Part shown: positions 9,417 to 17,549 of the stretch, piece after piece
How positions within the stretch are numbered: the stretch's first letter is position 1
How the letters are laid out: the number at the start of each line of letters is the position of its first letter
DNA from: Acidobacteriota bacterium
GTDB lineage: Bacteria > Acidobacteriota > Terriglobia > Acidiferrales > UBA7541
Reading direction: 5' to 3'
DNA: 64,000 bases
Assembly (NCBI GenBank): GCA_013289835.1
Contig: JABCZG010000005.1
Span: 1 to 64,000 of the forward strand
The notes under the pieces: generated by a model
Seen by the model: only the letters and a program-made list of their open reading frames with translations
What the model was told of the DNA's origin: nothing
The model's database searches: none
Made by a program: the position numbers and the translations under genes

Positions 9417-10034
9417 ATGTTCTATGATTCGCGTCTGATGATTGTTTTTAGCCTGCTGCTCTGGCCCGGAATCTTCGAGATGGGATTACGACCTGTCGAT
9501 TGGGCGATCCGGACCCTCGTTTCGTTTTCTGTGTGCGAACCCCAGCAACGCTCAGGTGCGAAACAAACAGACTCTGAACGTGAGACTTACGTGAACGTCA
9601 CCTTAAGACTGCGAACCGGCGAAAAACCAGAGATCGTCCGAACAACGCAAGTTGAGGGAAAGTTGATTGTGAGAGAGGCTCCTTCGTCCAAGTTTGTATA
9701 TGAGGTTGTTAAGGATAACACTTCGTACGCTGTCGGGTTCCTGCCGCAGGGGGGCTTCGAACTGAGAGGATTCAGCGATCGGACGAGCAGTCGGGAAGAA
9801 AAGAAGAGCGAGACGAGCTCCACGACTGTTACGTTAGCCATTCCCAACATGCGACTAGAGACGCTGCGAAATGGACAGGTCGGATTTCGCATCTATGAGA
9901 TACGTTCGGGAGTCGAGTTAGAACCGATCTCCAAAGATGCTCTCAAGCGCTTAGTCTCCAACAAATCAGCCTTCATTCGATCTGAAATTACGGGTTCCGC
10001 GGTTGCCAATGGTATGCGTGAAAAATCGCGGTAG
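9417..10034 (+). CDS. stand-alone paralogue of the M64 C-terminal domain
   Basis: 205 residues with a hydrophobic N-terminus (MIVFSLLLWPGIFEMGL), possibly a poor signal peptide. The body aligns with the C-terminal third of the upstream M64 peptidase: VNVTLRLRTGEKPEIVRTTQVEGKL here against VNLVVRMSLTGQPQILRATQLDGRV there, with the same order of later segments (FLPQGGFELRGF vs YLPDSPFVVRGF; SAFIRSEI vs KAIALQSEL). I infer duplication of an accessory or inhibitory domain. No enzymatic motif is visible. The start is uncertain: the ATG at 9417 overlaps poor upstream signals and an internal ATG at 9438 is possible. Confidence 0.65.
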   Translation: MFYDSRLMIVFSLLLWPGIFEMGLRPVDWAIRTLVSFSVCEPQQRSGAKQTDSERETYVNVTLRLRTGEKPEIVRTTQVEGKLIVREAPSSKFVYEVVKDNTSYAVGFLPQGGFELRGFSDRTSSREEKKSETSSTTVTLAIPNMRLETLRNGQVGFRIYEIRSGVELEPISKDALKRLVSNKSAFIRSEITGSAVANGMREKSR

Positions 10035-10352
10035 CTAATGCAACTAACTGAGGCGGAAATACTCGCGCCAGGCGAGAAGAACTTGACGTAGCGATGGCAG
10101 CCCCCGAGGCTTCAGGCTGGCTTGGCCTGATCCTACGTAACGCCTGGATTCTCAATCACGGCCATCTAAGAACTGAACCATTTGGACGGCGCGCTTGAAA
10201 GATAAATGCTGGCTGCTGTGCTGAGCCTGCAGCCATAAATCAGGTCCGTTTTCGGCGGAGTGCAAGAAGGGAATTCTTCCTGGAGGTCGTTATTTCAATT
10301 GTAGGCTCGTCATAAGTCGAACTGATCGTCGTTGACGAAAGTTGGGGACATC
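10035..10352. other. 318-bp intergenic stretch upstream of the C11/C14 pair
   Basis: No ORF, tRNA or strong hairpin is seen. It separates the M64 genes from the clostripain gene and is long enough to hold a promoter for the C11/C14 operon. I could not identify a -10/-35 pair with confidence. Confidence 0.4.
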
Positions 10353-11771
10353 ATGAGAACCCGCGAACAATGGACTGTATTCGTCATAGCTGTGCTTTTC
10401 CTTGCCTGCGCGTCGCCGTACGCTGATGCCGCTAGTGCATCACAAGCGAAATGGACAATATTGATTTTCATGAACGGCGATAACAATCTGGAGCCCGATG
10501 CGCTGATCAATTTTAAGCAACTTTCCAGAGTTGGGAGTTCGGATGCGGTGAATGTCGTGGTCCAGTTTGATCGAATCGCGAAATACGATCATAGCTTTGG
10601 AAACTGGCCGCAAACTCTACGTTTCCGGGTTACGAAAGACATGGATCCGCTGCCGGCAAATGCTTTGGAAGACATCGGTGAGGCGGACATGGGCGATGGC
10701 AAAGTCCTCGCGGACTTCGTGCTCTGGGGAATGCAGAAATTCCCAGCGAAGCATTACATGCTCATAATTTGGGACCACGGGCAGGGCTGGCGCTTATTCA
10801 CCGCAAACCTATTGAGGCGCGCGCGAACGGTTTCTAAGTCGCGGGCAATAGCACCGGCGGACAATGCTCGTGGCCTGCGTGCCGAATCGGTATTAGTTCG
10901 AAATGCTGACGGAGTCGCCTCATCGCAAGGTCAGACGGCGCCGTTCCGGAGTGCCCCAGGAGCTCCATATCGCTCGGTGTCCAACGACGAGACAAATCAG
11001 GATGTTCTGTACAACCGAAAGATTCAAGACTCATTGGAGGAGGCACTCCATGGCAAGAAGCTGGACGTTATAGGCTTTGATGCTTGTTTGATGTCGATGA
11101 TTGAGACAGCCTATGCCCTCCGGAATATTGGCGACTACATGATAGGCAGCGAAGAACTTGAGCCGGGTCTTGGGTGGAAGTATGACGACTGGCTAAAGGC
11201 GGTCGAAGCCAACGCAGATGCGGACGGTGAGACCTTGGCCAAGGTTACCGTCGATGAGTACAAGCAAACCTATACAGCGGAAGCGACTGCGGATCCGGCA
11301 ACGACACTTGCGGTATTTGATTTGACGAAGACCGCCCAGTTAGCGAAGGCTGTTTCTGACCTAGGCACCTCTTTGACTGCAAAGCTCGATTCTGAACTTC
11401 AGGGAATCATAGAAGCACGCTCCAGCACGATGACTTATGCGCCGGGCTACGATTTTTATCACGTTGACCTCGGAGAGTTTGTCAGACAGCTGGCCAACAA
11501 GACTTCTGACCAGAATGTTCTCTCCAATATAAAGACTATTCAAAATGTACTATCGGCTGGCGTGGTAGCGAACTACGCCGGACAAGACAGATTGGGAGCG
11601 TATGGTTCGACAGGCCTGGCGATCTACTTCCCTGCAACCGAACGTGACCATTTGAATGATCCTTACTCCGAAGGGGGATACGAGAAGGACAACACTTACT
11701 TCCCAGTTCAGTTTGTCCAGAACGAAAAATGGGCCGATTTTCTGCATGCCTACTGGAGTAGGGTGCCATGA
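10353..11771 (+). CDS. secreted clostripain-family cysteine peptidase (C11)
   Basis: 472 residues from the ATG at 10353 (GGGG seven bases upstream); a TTG at 10332 is the ORF-track alternative. Signal peptide about 1-28. The clan-CD fold shows ILIFMNGDNNLEPDA after the signal, the catalytic His in IIWDHGQGW (H142) and the catalytic Cys in IGFDACLMSMIE (C245). Between them lies a low-complexity segment of about 65 residues (about 150-215), where clostripain-type enzymes are cleaved during self-activation (family knowledge). Four bases overlap with the next, caspase-like gene, so the two are probably translationally coupled. Confidence 0.9.
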   Translation: MRTREQWTVFVIAVLFLACASPYADAASASQAKWTILIFMNGDNNLEPDALINFKQLSRVGSSDAVNVVVQFDRIAKYDHSFGNWPQTLRFRVTKDMDPLPANALEDIGEADMGDGKVLADFVLWGMQKFPAKHYMLIIWDHGQGWRLFTANLLRRARTVSKSRAIAPADNARGLRAESVLVRNADGVASSQGQTAPFRSAPGAPYRSVSNDETNQDVLYNRKIQDSLEEALHGKKLDVIGFDACLMSMIETAYALRNIGDYMIGSEELEPGLGWKYDDWLKAVEANADADGETLAKVTVDEYKQTYTAEATADPATTLAVFDLTKTAQLAKAVSDLGTSLTAKLDSELQGIIEARSSTMTYAPGYDFYHVDLGEFVRQLANKTSDQNVLSNIKTIQNVLSAGVVANYAGQDRLGAYGSTGLAIYFPATERDHLNDPYSEGGYEKDNTYFPVQFVQNEKWADFLHAYWSRVP

Positions 11772-12937
11772 TTTCATGGGTTATACTCGCCGCGACGCTT
11801 TTTTCAAGTGTTACACCAACGAAATGCACTCTGAGCGATTCTACCGGGCATGACAGGGGATTGGCGCTTGTCATCGGAAACGCTTCCTATCCTGCGGCCG
11901 GACTGAAGACCACATACGCGGATGCTTGCGAGTTCGGTCAGACGTTAAGCACTTTAGGCTACAGCGTCGATCTGCGATTTGACTTAGGAGGTGCAGAGTT
12001 AACCAGTGCCGTCCAGCGACTGGCGCAAGGCGCGGCTGGAAAGAACCTGCCTGTGGTCTTCTATTTTGCGGGTCACGGATTTCAAATCAACGGTGTCAAC
12101 TATCTTCTGCCAGTCGATTTCAACGCTGCACATCCCGAAGAGATCGCTCCACATACACTAAGTCTCGATACGATCCTCACGTCCATGAAAGCGCTAGGTA
12201 GCGGCACCAAGATTGTCATTCTCGATGCCTGCAGAGCCGATCCCCTGGCTCAGAACACGCCAACCGACTGGGAGGTTGGTTTTGCACCGCCAACAAATCT
12301 ACCACCGAATACACTGGTCGCTTACTCGACGGCCGCAGGAAGCATTGCCGCTGACGGCGGAGTCGGATCACATTCGCCCTACGCCCGAGCTCTTTTAAAG
12401 TACAGTTCGCAACCTGGAATGGCCGTGGAAGACGTATTTAAGAGTGTCCGCGATAGCGTGATCGCAAATACCGATGGTGAACAGACGCCCTCGGAATACA
12501 CTTCTCTGCTGAAGACTTTCTATTTTAGGGATCCGATTTATGCCGTTGCTCGGATCACGGACGGGGACGATGACGTAATCGTTATGGTGAATAGCGTGGA
12601 AGTTGCGGAGTGGAGCTTGGATGGAAGCAACGTCAAGCGCGCTATCCTCAAGACGGGCCTCAATCCTGTCGAGATCAAGGTCTATAACCAACGCAGCTAC
12701 ACAGGCGGGATTCCGCCGTTTGGTCATCAGCCTGAAGGCTGGCGATATAGCGTCGATCTGATGGATACACTCAACCGTTCGCTAGTTCACTTACAGGATG
12801 GAGAAGATCGTCCAGCCGACAACGGTCCACGTCACGGAAAGACCTTTACGGTGGCTAGGTTCAACCTGCTGGTGCATGAGGATACGGGCGCCATCGACGT
12901 AGTCGATCGCGACTTCGACTATTGGAAACATCACTAG
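11768..12937 (+). CDS. caspase-like peptidase (C14, metacaspase type)
   Basis: 389 residues. An N-terminal hydrophobic segment (ISWVILAATLFSSVT) is likely a signal peptide. The caspase core starts at GLALVIGNASYPAAGL, with the catalytic His in VVFYFAGHGFQ (H103) and Cys in IVILDACRADP (C155), followed by a substrate-pocket-like STAAGS segment. The C-terminal 130 residues form an unrecognised beta-rich domain. The start codon overlaps the stop of the C11 gene (ATGA), so both peptidases should be made together. It is the last intact gene of element A. Confidence 0.9.
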   Translation: MISWVILAATLFSSVTPTKCTLSDSTGHDRGLALVIGNASYPAAGLKTTYADACEFGQTLSTLGYSVDLRFDLGGAELTSAVQRLAQGAAGKNLPVVFYFAGHGFQINGVNYLLPVDFNAAHPEEIAPHTLSLDTILTSMKALGSGTKIVILDACRADPLAQNTPTDWEVGFAPPTNLPPNTLVAYSTAAGSIAADGGVGSHSPYARALLKYSSQPGMAVEDVFKSVRDSVIANTDGEQTPSEYTSLLKTFYFRDPIYAVARITDGDDDVIVMVNSVEVAEWSLDGSNVKRAILKTGLNPVEIKVYNQRSYTGGIPPFGHQPEGWRYSVDLMDTLNRSLVHLQDGEDRPADNGPRHGKTFTVARFNLLVHEDTGAIDVVDRDFDYWKHH

Positions 12938-12940
12938 ACT

Positions 12941-13145
12941 CACCGTTCGCCACGGCTCGCAGGATCTTTTCAACACGACAAATTCGTGCGAAGTGATGCA
13001 ACCGTTCGCGCGTGCATTTCGTTTCACGAAGGGCCTCGTCGACCGCTTTCGAGAGCACCGCGCTGGCCAGCTTGCGCCGGTATTTGAGACAGTCCGCGAT
13101 TGTCTTAGCGACACTGTAGACGCGGACGGGTTTCTGGACTCGCGC
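12941..13145 (-). pseudogene. C-terminal fragment of an AbiEi-type antitoxin
   Basis: On the minus strand the frame reads PVRVYSVAKTIADCLKYRRK followed by REALRE-like helices and HHFARICRVEKILRAVANG, which matches the C-terminal end of AbiEi-type (type IV toxin-antitoxin) antitoxins. No N-terminal helix-turn-helix and no AbiEii nucleotidyltransferase toxin are present. The fragment is cut on its 5' side by an integrase remnant on the other strand. It is debris of an earlier cargo gene. Confidence 0.6.
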
Positions 13146-13161
13146 AATGTCCTGGATGTGT

Positions 13162-13421
13162 TGCAGCGAGCGGGGAGACAAGGCGGATACCACGCCTTCC
13201 GCCGCTTTCGTTTTGCGGTACTCCGCAAGGCGGGAGTGCCGGACGGCCTCATCAAACTGTGGCCGGGCCATTCGCAAAACTTGATCGACCTCTACGCGGC
13301 GCAACTGCGGTACGACGACACTTATCGGAGAGGATGGTGCGAGAGAGCTGGTTTGGGATTTGAGTTGGGCGAATTGGGCTATAAATTGCACGTGCCGATT
13401 CGCCCGGCGCTCGTTGCGTAA
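13162..13421 (+). pseudogene. 3' fragment of a tyrosine recombinase (element A integrase remnant)
   Basis: The frame reads GYHAFRRFRFAVLRKAGVP, then LIKLWPGHSQNLIDLYAAQL, then WCERAGLGFELGEL to a stop at 13419-13421. The H-x-x-R, G-H and Y elements are those of a tyrosine recombinase catalytic domain. The N-terminal 250 or so residues are missing, and the upstream part of the listed ORF is antisense to the AbiEi fragment. It abuts the second attachment repeat, as an intact integrase gene would. Confidence 0.75.
13367..13405. terminator. hairpin at integrase-remnant 3' end
   Basis: GGGCGAATTGG pairs with CCGATTCGCCC (one mismatch) about 40 bp before the internal attachment repeat. The same hairpin recurs, perfect, at 16483-16521. 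It probably served as a replacement terminator for the tRNA when this end was next to it (inferred). Confidence 0.5.
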
Positions 13422-13444
13422 GACTTTCCTGAAACAGGACTTAG

Positions 13445-13532
13445 AAATGGTTGCGGGGGGCAGATTTGAACTGACGACCTTCGGGTTATGAGCGAAGGGC
13501 ACACGCTAAGTCTTGATGATTCAATTGCCCTT
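13445..13532 (-). repeat. internal att site: second copy of the tRNA-fMet 3' half
   Basis: 13445-13493 repeats the 49-bp tRNA-derived core with one mismatch (GGGGGG where the tRNA has GGGGGT). It is followed by CTAAGTCTTGATGATTCAAT..., a 27-bp segment (13506-13532) identical to the one right of the left boundary. This is a junction between two tandemly integrated elements. The T-arm mismatch shows it is no longer a tRNA. Confidence 0.9.
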
Positions 13533-13573
13533 CCGGTTCGTCTACCCCCCAAAAACCAGCTCTCCAAACGGAG

Positions 13574-13593
13574 TTTTGGACGCTTGTTGGACG
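13574..13593 (+). promoter_or_regulatory. candidate arm-type site at the internal junction
   Basis: TTTTGGACGCTTGTTGGACG, one base different from the copies at 1164 and 39240, at a similar distance from the att core as the left-end copy. From here to the dCTP deaminase start (13816) I see nothing else. Confidence 0.45.
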
Positions 13594-13815
13594 CCAGCTC
13601 GTTAGACTGATCCTAAAGCACCCCACTCCCTCACACCACAGCAATGGCTTGATCCGGGATTGGCCTCCAGAATTGTCCCAGAGGGGCGATCGTTACTCCT
13701 TCGCGGGCTTAACTTGCGCTTTAATGCAAAACGTCTGATATGTGTAAGATCATGGGCTCTCCTAGCCGATGGTGGCGGGCCTCATTTATAAAGTGTGGCA
13801 AGGGAGGAGGACGCA

Positions 13816-15018
13816 GTGGCCGCTGAGCCTGATGGACCTTGGAAAGATTGGGTTCCGGGAGTATTGAACAATGTTCAGCTTACCAATCTTTGTGAGAAAG
13901 GGTTGATTACGGGGAAGAGCTTGGCCGGTCTAAGAGAGGCCATTGGGCTTTCTTCCATCGATTTGTCACTCTCTGATGAAGGCTATGAGCTTGTCGATGG
14001 TGCAGTCAAACCGGTAGGGCCGGACGCCTACGACTGGTTCATTAAGAATCATGGCCTTGCAAAGCAGTTGGAAAAATCAGATCCAGAAGGCTACACGCTG
14101 AAGAGTGGTAAGACTTACGTTTTCAGACTAAACGAAAACCTAGACAGGCGACTTGCCGATGCAGGTATCTATGGTCAAGCAACTGCGAAAAGTTCGGTGG
14201 GTCGGGTGGACGTACTTGCAAGATTAATTGTAGATGGAATGGATACCTATGAAGGCTTCGACCCAGAAGGATTGGATCGCAGATGCGGCAATTTGTATCT
14301 CGAAATTACACCGATTACCTTCGATGTCAAAGTGAAAGCCGATATCAAGCTGTCCCAGCTGAGATTGTTTTATGGCAGACCGGAGAATGTCGAAATAAGA
14401 GGGCCAGAAGTCTTCAAGACCATTTTTCGAGGGGCGGGGCAGCGAGACGGTACCCTGAGCGTCGACCTTACAAACGTTAAAGAAGGAACATTGGAAGTAG
14501 CGGCGTTTTGCTCCCACCGTGGTCGGTCGGTTGAACCGATACCACTTTGGAAGAAAGATGTCAGGCCTGATCCTTGTAAGCACTGGAAATTTATCACTGC
14601 GACTTCAGCGAAGCGGTTGAAGATTGAAGATACGAAGTTTTACATCCTTAGATCGAAAGAGACGCTTGCAGTCCCACGCGGAATAGCAGTCTACTGCAGG
14701 GCCAGCGATGAGACGATTGGGGAGATGAGGATCCACTACGCGGGATTCGCCCACCCTCTCTTTGGAAGGGAACGAACAGACGGAAGGGTTGGAACTCCCC
14801 TAATATTTGAGGTCCGTGGCCATCAAGTGAATGTGAGTCTGGCAGATGGCGAAAAAATGGCGAATATAATACTCTATCGAATGTCTGAGGATTGCAGCGT
14901 CCCAGACAAAAAAGACAAGCCGTATGAAGAACAAACGCTTAAACTTTCCGACTTTTTCGCGAAGTGGCCAGACAAGTTAAAGAAGATGGATGAGGACGGC
15001 ACAGTTGAACCAGCTTAA
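13816..15018 (+). CDS. dCTP deaminase (long, DCD type)
   Basis: 400 residues from the GTG at 13816, six bases after GGAGGAGG; the upstream GTG at 13795 would put the ribosome site inside the gene. The family signature is GIYGQATAKSSVGRVDVLARLIVDG plus GNLYLEITPITFDV, which supplies the conserved Ser/Arg and catalytic Glu of dCTP deaminase/dUTPase-fold enzymes. Its length and a second, diverged half match the roughly 370-residue alphaproteobacterial-type DCD, not the 190-residue E. coli enzyme. dCTP deaminases are known antiphage proteins that deplete dCTP. It overlaps the next gene by 29 bp, so both form one operon. Confidence 0.85.
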   Translation: MAAEPDGPWKDWVPGVLNNVQLTNLCEKGLITGKSLAGLREAIGLSSIDLSLSDEGYELVDGAVKPVGPDAYDWFIKNHGLAKQLEKSDPEGYTLKSGKTYVFRLNENLDRRLADAGIYGQATAKSSVGRVDVLARLIVDGMDTYEGFDPEGLDRRCGNLYLEITPITFDVKVKADIKLSQLRLFYGRPENVEIRGPEVFKTIFRGAGQRDGTLSVDLTNVKEGTLEVAAFCSHRGRSVEPIPLWKKDVRPDPCKHWKFITATSAKRLKIEDTKFYILRSKETLAVPRGIAVYCRASDETIGEMRIHYAGFAHPLFGRERTDGRVGTPLIFEVRGHQVNVSLADGEKMANIILYRMSEDCSVPDKKDKPYEEQTLKLSDFFAKWPDKLKKMDEDGTVEPA

Positions 15019-16093
15019 GTGGAATGAAAAAAGATTTCTTTTTCCTCTCAAGGCCGACGTGCGTGTGATCGAGCTTGGGGAAAAGGATGCCAGTACTGAG
15101 AACGATTATATCCGAGACTTGAAAGGCTTAATTTCTTCAAGTCAAGAGATGTATCCCGGTATCGACCGTTGGTTCAAAGAAAAAGTAATCCCGGGTCTGA
15201 GGTCGTCGGAGCGCATCGCCTATCTTGGTTACGAGAACAATAGGCCAATCGCGTCCGCGGTTTTGAAGCGTGGTGCAAAGTCCAAAATTTGCCATTTGAA
15301 GATTGACCAAACTTTTCAGGATCTGTATTTAGGTCAGATGTTTTTCATACAAATGACAGCTGAGATCTTGCATCAGGCCGAGCAAATACATTTCACTCTT
15401 CCCGAGAGTTTGTGGGCAAGCAGAAGCGGGTTTTTTGAATCATTCGGTTTTATGGGTGTCACAAAAGCGTTGCGTCAATACCGATCCGGTGACGACGAAC
15501 TAGTGTGCAGGGCTCCCATTAGTCTTGTTTGGTCCGCAGCTCTGGAAAAATTGCCTCAGCTACTTAAAAGGTTTTCTGTGGATGGGCGTACGGGAGACAG
15601 CAGCGTTCTATTGAGCATCAAACCGAAATACGCTGAGCGAATACTTGGTGGAGAGAAATCGATCGAGATAAGGAAGAAATTTTCCAAAAAATGGTTAGGC
15701 AAGAAAGTAGTCCTCTATGCCTCTCGGCCGATTAGCGCAGTCGTCGGCGAAGCCACAATCGCGTCAATTGTGGAGGGACAACCCTCCGAAATCTGGGCGC
15801 ATTGTGCACCAGGCCTCGGATGCTCAAGGTCAGAATACGAAGAATATGCAGCTTCATGCTTGCGTGTGAGCGCAATTGAACTATGTAATGTGCAGCGATA
15901 TCAACCCGCGATTCCACGAGCCCAGATGTCAGATCTAGTTGGTCGACCCCTCTTGCCGCCGCAGTCGTACCTCGAGCTGAATTGCAGGAAGCACGGAGGT
16001 TGGGAAAGTGCTATCTCGCTTATAACTATGCTAGATGGAAGCGTTGGACGTCAGCGAGCCATCGAAGCCATGAAAAGCCATGAAAAGCCATGA
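14990..16093 (+). CDS. GNAT acetyltransferase-like / ASCH domain fusion
   Basis: 367 residues. The N-terminal part (about 60-175) resembles a GNAT fold (IAYLGYENNRPIASAVLKRG, then LGQMFFIQMTAEIL and FFESFGFMGV). The C-terminal part (about 205-320) is an ASCH/PUA-like domain (LLSIKPKYAERILGGEKSIEIRKKF, then KVVLYASRPISAVVGEATI). ASCH domains bind RNA or modified nucleotides. Its start lies inside the dCTP deaminase gene in another frame, so the two are coupled. A joint role in nucleotide-based defence is inferred. A 10-bp tandem (ATGAAAAGCC x2) sits at its 3' end. Confidence 0.7.
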   Translation: MRTAQLNQLKWNEKRFLFPLKADVRVIELGEKDASTENDYIRDLKGLISSSQEMYPGIDRWFKEKVIPGLRSSERIAYLGYENNRPIASAVLKRGAKSKICHLKIDQTFQDLYLGQMFFIQMTAEILHQAEQIHFTLPESLWASRSGFFESFGFMGVTKALRQYRSGDDELVCRAPISLVWSAALEKLPQLLKRFSVDGRTGDSSVLLSIKPKYAERILGGEKSIEIRKKFSKKWLGKKVVLYASRPISAVVGEATIASIVEGQPSEIWAHCAPGLGCSRSEYEEYAASCLRVSAIELCNVQRYQPAIPRAQMSDLVGRPLLPPQSYLELNCRKHGGWESAISLITMLDGSVGRQRAIEAMKSHEKP

Positions 16094-16372
16094 AATGGTT
16101 CCTGCTCAGCATGTCGGGTAGCACGGTCCGCCTGCGCCTGAACGGCTGACCGCGGCTACTCGTCGGTCAGTTTCTCCAGCATGTCCGCCCTCGTTCGGCT
16201 TGCTGTCTATTGCGCTTTGACGGATGCGCTATTGGCAGGCGCTCGGCCCGCAGACCGCGGACAGCCCCCAATGAATTGGTTCGGCACCCGACTCTTCAGG
16301 GCTCTCAAAGCCGATCCATAAATCCCTGCGGCATGAATTGGGAGAAGCTCCTCCCAACCATGGAGAGGAGCG

Positions 16373-16429
16373 TTAACGGAACACGCTATTCTGGAAATCG
16401 GCAGAACGGGCGACGAGTGATTGGCGTTC
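16373..16429 (-). pseudogene. 3' scrap of an HNH nuclease gene
   Basis: The minus-strand frame ends in ADFQNSVFR-stop, matching the end of the intact HNH gene at 19302 (EYLAFHNSVFR-stop). Around 18 codons are alignable, and TAACGGAACACGCTATT is shared at DNA level with 19303-19320. It is a leftover from a related cargo gene. Confidence 0.45.
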
Positions 16430-16439
16430 ACGCACCTGT

Positions 16440-16575
16440 GAGGCAGGGAATGGTGCGAGAGGACTGTCTTGGCCTTTGAGTTGGGCGAATTGGTTTACAA
16501 ATGCCTTGTCCCAATTCGCCCGTCACTCGTCGCGTAAACTTATCTTGAGACAGGTTTTGGAAATGGTTGCGGGGG
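16440..16575 (+). pseudogene. second integrase 3' remnant with hairpin and 15-bp att stub
   Basis: The frame reads EWCERTVLAFELGELVYKCLVPIRPSLVA-stop (stop 16535-16537), parallel to GWCERAGLGFELGELGYKLHVPIRPALVA of the 13.4-kb remnant. It contains the perfect hairpin GGGCGAATTGG / CCAATTCGCCC (16483-16521). It is followed at 16561-16575 by AAATGGTTGCGGGGG, the first 15 bp of the att core, after which similarity stops. This marks the end of a small element (13.45-16.56 kb) whose right junction was later deleted. Confidence 0.7.
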
Positions 16576-17515
16576 CTTGCAATGCACCGAAGACGCTAGT
16601 GCTACCATTTATTGAAGGTATAGGTTGGAAGTTACCGGTCATCCGAGGTTCAGGCGAGTCGCTTAACCTGCTGAATCCAATTGGGATGCGAGCCTGAGAA
16701 CTGGTTGGTCTTCGGGGACGCTTCTTGTAAGGTTTTCGTTGTCGCGGCGCTGGCTCACCGTTCAGGAAACACTTGGCCAACTGGTTTAATCGAGTACGCC
16801 TCCGACCAAACCCGCTTTCCGTGATCCCCAGCCAATCGGCTGCATCACGGTATGTTCCGGTCGCGAGGACCGCCTCTATCGCGGACAAAACCTTCGGGTC
16901 TTCCTGCCGCACGAAATCCACGAACTCGTTAAGAAATGTTCTATCATGAGCCTGTTTTTCGGAAGCATTCGCCACCCTTCGCAAGTACTCCGAATGGGAA
17001 TGGCAGTATTCGTCATCCACGCTGCGGAGGTCTTCACCGTCAGTCTGTCCGTCGAGTGAGAGGTTTCCGGGGTAGAACAGGGCGTCCTTTGTGCGCTTCG
17101 AATGCATGGTTCTGAACTTATTCGTGAGGCAGAGATTCACATAATTCCGGAACCGGGCTTCGTTCGCGCCATAGTGCTTTACCGGGTCGAACGTTTGAAC
17201 GGTGTCCTCCTTGCCACTCTCGCGGTGCTTGGACGTTTGTGGCAGGTGATAGAGGTGGATCAGCAGGTCTTGTGCCCAGTCCTCCAAGTCCTCCTTCGGT
17301 GCCGACCTGTCCGCGTGTTTGCTGACCCATTTGCGGACATAATCGGGAAATCGTTCGTAGAACTCCTCGAAATCTTTCGGGACGACAAACCCGTCGCTTC
17401 CGATATAGTGACCATCTCTAATCCTGAAGGGATCGGACTTGTACGTTTTCTTTTCAACGGGCAAATTGGGGAAATTAACGGGTTGATTTTCAATTGCGAC
17501 AGTATTGCTCTGCAT
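16523..17515 (-). CDS. sigma-70-like DNA-binding protein of the mobile element
   Basis: 330 residues from the ATG at 17515 with AGGAG nine bases upstream. The central region (about 60-190) resembles sigma region 2 (EDLEDWAQDLLIHLYHLP, then FRNYVNLCLTNKFRTMHSK). A helix-turn-helix near 220-245 reads YRDAADWLGITESGFGRRRTRLNQLAK. Similar sigma-like proteins occur on acidobacterial mobile elements (from memory). The last 20 or so residues are encoded by the att stub and integrase remnant, so the original C-terminus has been replaced. It is divergent from an HU gene with only 34 bp between start codons. Confidence 0.6.
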   Translation of the reverse strand: MQSNTVAIENQPVNFPNLPVEKKTYKSDPFRIRDGHYIGSDGFVVPKDFEEFYERFPDYVRKWVSKHADRSAPKEDLEDWAQDLLIHLYHLPQTSKHRESGKEDTVQTFDPVKHYGANEARFRNYVNLCLTNKFRTMHSKRTKDALFYPGNLSLDGQTDGEDLRSVDDEYCHSHSEYLRRVANASEKQAHDRTFLNEFVDFVRQEDPKVLSAIEAVLATGTYRDAADWLGITESGFGRRRTRLNQLAKCFLNGEPAPRQRKPYKKRPRRPTSSQARIPIGFSRLSDSPEPRMTGNFQPIPSINGSTSVFGALQAPATISKTCLKISLRDE

Positions 17516-17549
17516 GGGGACAATCTCCTTCGAAAGGAATTTGAACTAC

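Noticed and set aside
12791-13502. Minus-strand ORFs of 154 and 213 aa taken whole
   Set aside because: Only the stretch around 12941-13145 of the 213-aa frame matches a family (AbiEi C-terminus); the rest is antisense to caspase-like and integrase sequence.
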